Assembly: GCF_026262505.1 (NCBI RefSeq)
Contig: NC_067203.1
Coordinates: 14,024,392-14,088,391, forward strand
Direction: 5' to 3'
DNA: 64,000 bases
DNA from: Trichomonas vaginalis G3
Lineage: Eukaryota > Parabasalia > Trichomonadida > Trichomonadidae
The notes under the pieces were generated by a model. That model saw nothing but the letters and a program-made list of their open reading frames with translations, had not been told where the DNA came from and ran no database searches. A program made the translations under genes and the position numbers. Below are positions 58,448 through 64,000 of the stretch, one piece after another. The stretch's first letter is position 1. Every line of letters begins with the position of its first letter.

Positions 58448-59098
58448 CTAAAATGGGTTATCGGGGAAATGAAGATCAGAATTAGATAACTGATCTTCAA
58501 TGAATGAAAAGTCAGTGTTGAACTGATCTTCAATGATTGGAGAGCCAGTGGTTGGCTGATTTTCAGTAAATGAAGAGCCAGTGGTTGGCTGATCGTCAGG
58601 ATTAACGAATTCGTTGAAATCGTTATCTGACGAGGAATCCAAAACAGATGGCCGTTCTTGAGTTGCTGGAGGTTCAGACTGTGGACTTTCGATAGGTGAA
58701 TCCACATGATTCTCCTGCTCCTTTCTATATGTTTTTGGAGCACGACGGCGGATTCCTCCTTCTTTCGTTGGATCTGGATGAACGAAGAGGTCTGAAATCG
58801 TTCCATTATCATAAACACGGTGTCCGCCTTCAGATTTGCCAAACATAAGAGGACCAGTAAAGAAGATCTCTGGATCTCTAAATTCGACGTAACGGTACAA
58901 ATGTTTATATTGGTTCCATCTACCATCCTGGAGAAGCCAATTTATGGTATTGCTTCTGCTTCTGTAGTCTTCTCTCTTATAAGGAATTTTGAAAAGGTGA
59001 GCAATTCTTATTTGGAATGCTTTTAGCATGGGATGGGGATATTCCTTCTTGCTTTTGAAGATACGTGGACCATCGGGCGCAGTGATAGACACCTTCAT
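58448..59098 (-). CDS. unknown protein with acidic Ser/Thr repeat tail
   Basis: About 216 residues from the ATG at 59096-59098 (MKVSITAPDGPRIF). The first 115 residues form an ordered basic part (HPMLKAFQIRIAHLFKIPYKREDYRSR, then WLLQDGRWNQYKHLYRYVEF and MFGKSEGGHRVYDNG). It has the look of a small nucleic-acid-binding domain, but it is not one I can name. A basic GGIRRRAPKTYRK patch (about 125-137) is nucleus-like. The last 80 residues are acidic and repetitive (QPTTGSSFTEN, QPTTGSPIIED), as in transcription activators. An upstream in-frame ATG at 59225-59227 adds a hydrophobic 43 residues and is less likely. Confidence 0.6.
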   Translation of the reverse strand: MKVSITAPDGPRIFKSKKEYPHPMLKAFQIRIAHLFKIPYKREDYRSRSNTINWLLQDGRWNQYKHLYRYVEFRDPEIFFTGPLMFGKSEGGHRVYDNGTISDLFVHPDPTKEGGIRRRAPKTYRKEQENHVDSPIESPQSEPPATQERPSVLDSSSDNDFNEFVNPDDQPTTGSSFTENQPTTGSPIIEDQFNTDFSFIEDQLSNSDLHFPDNPF

Positions 59099-59414
59099 TG
59101 TTTGGTTATGCAACGAAAATAATGAATTTTCAATATGTATTGAATTTTTTTTGAGAAAAGTGGAAAATAAGACATATGGCCAAGCAACCAAATAATTTGT
59201 TTTATGAAATATACCTAATCGCAACATACAGAAACCTAAGTAAATATTGGGAATATCTTAATTTTGATCTGATGAAATTTTCAAAAACCTCATTACTACA
59301 TTATTCGAAAGCTGATTCTTTTGATTAACAGTAGCATGTAAAAATCATTTTTGGTTGTTAATCGCGTAATATCACACAAATATATTTATTTAAACATAAA
59401 TTACTTACCATTAA

Positions 59415-60452
59415 GGGTGCACACGAGAGGATCATGTAAACTTCAGAATTTAGAACCTTATTTTTAGGCATTATCTTGGCTACCTATTTAGGCTCGAAAA
59501 GCAAAAAATATCAAAAAATACAACTTGACTCCATTCTGACCCTTTCATGGAGGTAGTTTTTATCCGCTAGTATTTTCCCTTTGAATCTCTTTACAATTCG
59601 AAATCAAATTCAAATCTCAGTAGAAGAAAGGAAGAATCGACTTACTACGGTTGTAATACGAATAAATACATATATTTAATTATTTTTATTTACATAATAA
59701 TTGTTTGAAGCTCATATTCCATCAAATTTTTAAATAAAAACATTAAAATGTTGAAAATGTTCATATATTTTAATAGGGTTTTGGCACTTTATTGAGGAAT
59801 TACTACATACATAGTCGAACTGAACTTGATATTTTGAAATTTAAATTATTTATCAAAATTAAAATTTAACTTGAAATTTATAATTATTTAGTCATATTTT
59901 GCATAATTCTAAGTAGATTTTGTAAAAAATCAAGAAAGAAAAATTTTAACGTGCTTTATTTTTCTTTTTTATAATAATACATATTATTATATAATTAACA
60001 TATTCATAATGTTTCACCCTTTCAAAAATATAATCCTCCTCTCAAATAAACGTACATACGGGTGGCCTCTTTTTTCAAAAAATTAAAATTTGAAATTTTG
60101 GGCTCAAATATTAGAGATTTTTTCAACCTTCAACGATATATGTTGTCTATATCAGACCTCCTTTCTTTTTGATACTTAACATTGTTCCTAAATCTTAGCC
60201 GTTAAGGCTGTTGTGAAAATATTTTTTTTTCGAAAAAATTCGAAAAAAATTTCTTAAAATTCAAAAATCCCTTAATTCCTGAGGATTTTGGAAAAAAGTT
60301 TTTACATGAACATGTGTATATTATATGAAGTATATTGATAAGGTAAAAATCAAATTTTATTGCATATTCATCGAGAAAATAAACTAACGAATCCCTCAAA
60401 ATTGAGAGGGTAATCCTCCTCCTCTCAAATAAACGTACATACGGGTGCACCC
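59415..60452 (-). mobile_element. TTAA-flanked noncoding element, copy 2 (1038 bp), in the end of a PDE gene
   Basis: TTAA at 59411-59414 and 60453-60456. Same element as at 24094-25135, opposite orientation, with the same inverted ends and the same internal repeat of the GTACGTTTATTTGAGAGG segment. Its end provides the last eleven or so codons and the stop of the GAF-PDE gene. Confidence 0.85.
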
Positions 60453-63400
60453 TTAATATATCTTTCTTTTCTCCTATCAATGTTTCTGAGGGCAGCAACC
60501 TCTAAGAACTGGAAATCTGGTACAATTTTACTAATTAACGTTGTCAGTCTTATTAGTTCTTCTTCTATACACCAAACAGTTTCTTTCTGCTTTTCTACTG
60601 GTTTACCGCGTAGATAGTGCTCATCCGGCTTCAATCCAAGCTCTGTCATCAGATCTCCTTGCATGAAATGCTCAGCGAACAGGTTAAACGACCATTTATC
60701 ACATACATCCCATGATCTCATGGAGTATGACCAGTCACAGATATTTACAAGCAATCTCATCAAAACTTTTCTTGTTCTTGGGTTTTGCATGTCGGGAGGA
60801 CCATTCATAACGATCTCGTTCGTTTCTTTTTGAAGTTCTTTCGGATCACAGTTGGAAGATAAAATTAAATCTCGAATTACTCCCCAAATAGCAGTTGTAT
60901 CCTGAAGATTTATATTGTTGAACAAACCACTTCGCTTAATAACCTCAATAAGGATGACGAAATGGTGGTTTTCATTTGGATATTCAGGAAATGCTGCGAA
61001 AATTGGGCTGTTTGTCTCTCTTAAGTACTTATTGTCAACACCATCATGACCCATATCATGACAGAGAGTGGCAATGATCAACGCTAAGAATTCTGTCGGT
61101 TGTAATATTCTTTCTAAGTTTCCTTCATTGATAAGTATATTTAGGAACTGTAGTTGGTCTATTGCTAGGTAGAAATTATGGAATGGAACAATTTGGAACT
61201 CAGAACGTGCTTCGAAAATGAAATTAAATAAAGTTGACGCAGTTATTTGGAATTTCTTCATTAAATTGAATTGGTTGAATACTGCGAACACAACTTTAAA
61301 TGTTGTATCGTAATCCCACATGTAAGAAGCGAATTCCAAGTTATTTGCCTCTGTATCTTCTTGTTTTGAGTAAACAAGCATATGAGGGATAGAGAATTCA
61401 TTCATTTCTGTCTCCGAAATGAACTTTGACATGGTTGTTTGCATCTCTCCTTTGACTGCTTCTTGAGATAAATCTTTTACTTCAATTGGATGGGTGCAAA
61501 TGGCTCCAATTACCTGTAGAAGTCTTAGATCTTTTATGTCAAAGCCATGAGGAGCATTGCAGATCTGTATTACTCCAATAAATTTGCCATCTAATCTGTA
61601 CATCGGAGTAGAAATGAAGGAATTGGTTTTTGTGTTTGTGGCGTTATCCAAAATGGCCGAAAACATCTTATCGTTTTGTGCATCGTTAGTAATTCTGGAG
61701 ATATTCGGTAAGGTTGCCTTTGGAATGTGCGGAGGAACGTTTTCTTCAACATCTGTAGTGAACAAATTGAGGTGGTCTTCAATATTGTCCTTGACGTATA
61801 CGTAGAACCTCTCTGCATTGAGTTCTGCTTTGACTTCTTGCAATATTCCGTTTAATACTTCAGGAAGATTGGTAGAACCACGGGAAACACGTGAAACAGA
61901 CCTCATGATAATTGTGTTCCTGCCTTCTGTTGTCTGTTCCTGCTTGTACAAAAACCAATTATCACTTACAACGCCGTAAACAGAGAGGAATGAAGTAGCG
62001 ATGTTAATATCGTCATTAGAAAATGGTCTATTGTCTTTTCTGTTCAATAATTGGACAACTCCGATGACATTTTTCCGTTGATCAAATATTGGAATCGACA
62101 AAACTGAAAGAGTCTTGAAGTTCATCATATTATCAAAGGAAGAATCGAATTCTGGATCATCTAGAACGTTTCCTATGTTGTAAACTTGGCCAGTTAAGTA
62201 AGTTTTTCCGGCAATTCCAGATCTCATGGTCATTTCGAACCTTTTACCATCAACAAATGTATATAATTGGCCTCTCTCATTATCGCACTGCAAAAGAATT
62301 ACTTTTGTCGCACAACATTGACTTTGAATTTGATCTATTACGTAACTGGTCAATTTATCTGAAGGGCCACGAAGTTTTTCGGCAACCTCAATGAATGATC
62401 CAGACGATCTGTTCCTAATTGAAGTCGTTCCTGTATTTTGGGATTTGGTCTGTTCAAATTCTTCATCATTTTCGAACGCAATGATAATATATGGGGCCAA
62501 CTGTCTGATATTGGCTTCATCGTTCGATGTAAAGACCGGACAATCGATTTTTGCGCGGAAAACAAATGAATACCAAGTTTTCATCTTCTTGGACTGATAA
62601 GGGAAAGATAGAATTGGTTGGTCTTCTGTACCATCAACATCTGGGTTGTAACTACTCACAAGTTTCTGAATATGAGAATTTACAAGTTGGTGAGAGAAAA
62701 GAGAAACTCCGACAATGCCAGCTTTATCACGATCAATGTTTTGTACTTTGGAACTATAAAGAGTGATTTTTTGCTTATCTTCATCAAATTTCCAAATTTC
62801 TGCTGTTTTGCAGTTGAAAAGCTTTTTCATACTGCGTTGGTAAAGAACTAGGAATTGTCCGATTTCCATAATTCTGAATGCTTCTGAAATTGTCTCAATA
62901 TTTACGTAATGATTCGAACTAAGGTATTCTGAGAAGTGATGGAAGCAGTTTTGAAATGATACAGCAATCTGCATATCAAAATTATTAAAAGGTTCGCCAA
63001 ATTTATCGCGAATTATGTAAATAACGTATTTCATCTCTCTGAATGAGTTAAATAGAGGTAAAATGAAGACTTTGGAGTCAATAGGACAGAACTTGTCATC
63101 GTATTGCTTATCATAATATTGATTTGTCCAAGGACTGTTATCAAAAATTATTTGTCTGTTGAGATAGGAATATCCAAGGAGACCAGTGGTGCAAGGCATG
63201 ACTTTGTTAGCGTATTGGCAATATAAAACACCTGAAGATCCTGCGTATTCAAAAACATAGACGTTTTTGGTGCTGAAATGCTGAGATAATAGCGTTTTAA
63301 GGGCATCAATGGTATCCATTTGATGTGTGAGATCTAGAAAGTCGTCGAATAACTCAATTCCTTTTTGTTTATTTTGATCTTTTTGAGTTGGTGTTGGCTC

Positions 63401-63643
63401 TGTTTGCGGTTGATGACTTACAGGTATGATAATAGACGCTTCTTGCTGTGCAGCTTGGATTTCTTTTGTTAATCCGAAAATTACTTGACTTTTTCTTTGA
63501 TTTGATAGTGAATTTGATAATTTTGTATTGCTTCTGCCAGTACTTGGTGGTAAGATTAAGCTTGTACCTAACGAGTTAGAAAGCTTGATCCCAGAACCTG
63601 TTTGCTGAGAGTATCGCCTCTCCCTCCTTGGGCGCGCGTCCAT
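60425..63643 (-). CDS. GAF-domain phosphodiesterase-like protein with altered active site and a transposon-derived end
   Basis: A 1072-residue protein. Residues 1-95 are basic and disordered. At least two GAF domains follow (about 230-390 and 415-555; the second with a clear LSIPIFDQRKNVIGVVQLLNRK strand set), and a third GAF-like region lies at about 590-715. The C-terminal HD/PDE domain has CHDMGHDG (His862, Asp863, His866), a later ENHH and CDWSYS. However, the family HNxxHA motif reads HNFYLA: the proton-donor His822 is present but the metal ligand position is Leu826. Activity is doubtful. The last residues after RKERYI come from the TTAA element, ending in TGA. Without the insertion the frame would end RYINGK and stop. 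Confidence 0.85.
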   Translation of the reverse strand: MDARPRRERRYSQQTGSGIKLSNSLGTSLILPPSTGRSNTKLSNSLSNQRKSQVIFGLTKEIQAAQQEASIIIPVSHQPQTEPTPTQKDQNKQKGIELFDDFLDLTHQMDTIDALKTLLSQHFSTKNVYVFEYAGSSGVLYCQYANKVMPCTTGLLGYSYLNRQIIFDNSPWTNQYYDKQYDDKFCPIDSKVFILPLFNSFREMKYVIYIIRDKFGEPFNNFDMQIAVSFQNCFHHFSEYLSSNHYVNIETISEAFRIMEIGQFLVLYQRSMKKLFNCKTAEIWKFDEDKQKITLYSSKVQNIDRDKAGIVGVSLFSHQLVNSHIQKLVSSYNPDVDGTEDQPILSFPYQSKKMKTWYSFVFRAKIDCPVFTSNDEANIRQLAPYIIIAFENDEEFEQTKSQNTGTTSIRNRSSGSFIEVAEKLRGPSDKLTSYVIDQIQSQCCATKVILLQCDNERGQLYTFVDGKRFEMTMRSGIAGKTYLTGQVYNIGNVLDDPEFDSSFDNMMNFKTLSVLSIPIFDQRKNVIGVVQLLNRKDNRPFSNDDINIATSFLSVYGVVSDNWFLYKQEQTTEGRNTIIMRSVSRVSRGSTNLPEVLNGILQEVKAELNAERFYVYVKDNIEDHLNLFTTDVEENVPPHIPKATLPNISRITNDAQNDKMFSAILDNATNTKTNSFISTPMYRLDGKFIGVIQICNAPHGFDIKDLRLLQVIGAICTHPIEVKDLSQEAVKGEMQTTMSKFISETEMNEFSIPHMLVYSKQEDTEANNLEFASYMWDYDTTFKVVFAVFNQFNLMKKFQITASTLFNFIFEARSEFQIVPFHNFYLAIDQLQFLNILINEGNLERILQPTEFLALIIATLCHDMGHDGVDNKYLRETNSPIFAAFPEYPNENHHFVILIEVIKRSGLFNNINLQDTTAIWGVIRDLILSSNCDPKELQKETNEIVMNGPPDMQNPRTRKVLMRLLVNICDWSYSMRSWDVCDKWSFNLFAEHFMQGDLMTELGLKPDEHYLRGKPVEKQKETVWCIEEELIRLTTLISKIVPDFQFLEVAALRNIDRRKERYIKGAPVCTFI

Positions 63644-64000
63644 TCAATTTATTTCTGAAACTTTTCTTGACAATTTTTGTGGTTCATCAATCCTGGAAAT
63701 AAATTTAGAATCATATTGTCATAATAATTAAAAGAACAAAACCAAAACTACTTCCTTCCTTCAATTTTTTTGATAACAAGACGTTTATTTTATATGACCA
63801 ATTATAACAAAAACATATTTCAACTTCTTATTTCAATGCAACTCAAGAAATTCTAATGTTTTTGGTTTCAATAGGGAACAGTCAAAAAACACATTTTCCT
63901 CACAATCCGATATCAATACAATAACAATGAAGACTTTTAATATCACACGATTTTCCTCTATGAGGATGTTGCAGAATTCCTTGTAGAAAAAACTCTAGAC
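63644..64000. other. spacer at window edge
   Basis: AT-rich upstream sequence of the GAF-PDE gene. No gene or RNA seen up to the edge. Confidence 0.5.

Noticed and set aside
58448-59098. Initiator-binding protein (IBP39-type) assignment
   Set aside because: I could not see the winged-helix IBD pattern; left as unknown.

Overview
The window looks like nuclear DNA of a trichomonad (parabasalid) protist; I cannot settle Trichomonas versus Tritrichomonas. Spacers are very AT-rich and genes are nearly all intron-free and close together, with a standard genetic code (TAA, TAG and TGA all used as stops). Several genes have an Inr-like TCACTTT or TCATA motif within about 30 nt of the ATG, the known trichomonad core promoter. 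Several stops lie inside TAAATAAA-like 3' signals. The gene content is eukaryotic: CHD-like, SANT, HECT, CK1, cyclic-nucleotide phosphodiesterase (PDE), RhoGEF, Tudor-SN, eL43, PLAC8 and nuclear tRNAs.

Layout. 1-10.2 kb: partial EF-hand gene, a small unknown gene, a kexin-like membrane protease, a small membrane protein, an RRM protein, an Elongin-A-like gene, tRNA-Gly, a bZIP gene and a possible karyopherin. 10.2-13.5 kb: mostly gene-free, with two perfect hairpins, a GC-rich island holding a 124-bp-period duplication, and a 113-bp tandem array. 13.5-20 kb: two small genes, then a 5.7-kb inverted duplication (14198-19899) carrying two copies each of ribosomal protein eL43 and a HECT-domain protein. 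It is organised by three copies of a 400-bp terminal-inverted-repeat element; the left gene copies are intact and the right ones carry small indels.

20-36 kb: ankyrin-RhoGEF, a TTAA-flanked 1.04-kb noncoding element, an F5/8C-like gene with a probable 43-nt intron, a CK1 kinase with one apparent frameshift, tRNA-Glu, a WD40 protein, a PDE, an ankyrin/coiled-coil gene divergent from a TCP10/CPAP-like gene, dephospho-CoA kinase and a tail-anchored unknown. 36.9-48 kb: tRNA-Arg, a large Ubl/UBA/multi-SANT protein, a surface-type membrane protein, a PLAC8-like protein and a polytopic membrane protein. 48.6-64 kb: Tudor-SN divergent from thiolase, a large CHD-like protein whose ATPase motifs have decayed and which ends in a FYR-like domain, an unknown gene with a repeat tail, and a GAF-PDE whose 3' end is interrupted by a second copy of the TTAA element.

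There is no operon logic; genes are independently promoted. Themes that recur are chromatin and transcription (CHD-FYR, SANT, bZIP, Elongin A), cyclic-nucleotide and Rho signalling (two PDEs, RhoGEF, CK1), and ubiquitin (HECT, Ubl/UBA). The most unusual items are the CHD-like pseudo-ATPase with a FYR end, the nested HECT/eL43 palindrome, and the TTAA element that supplies a new stop codon to a PDE gene. All assignments come from reading the sequence; no database search was run.
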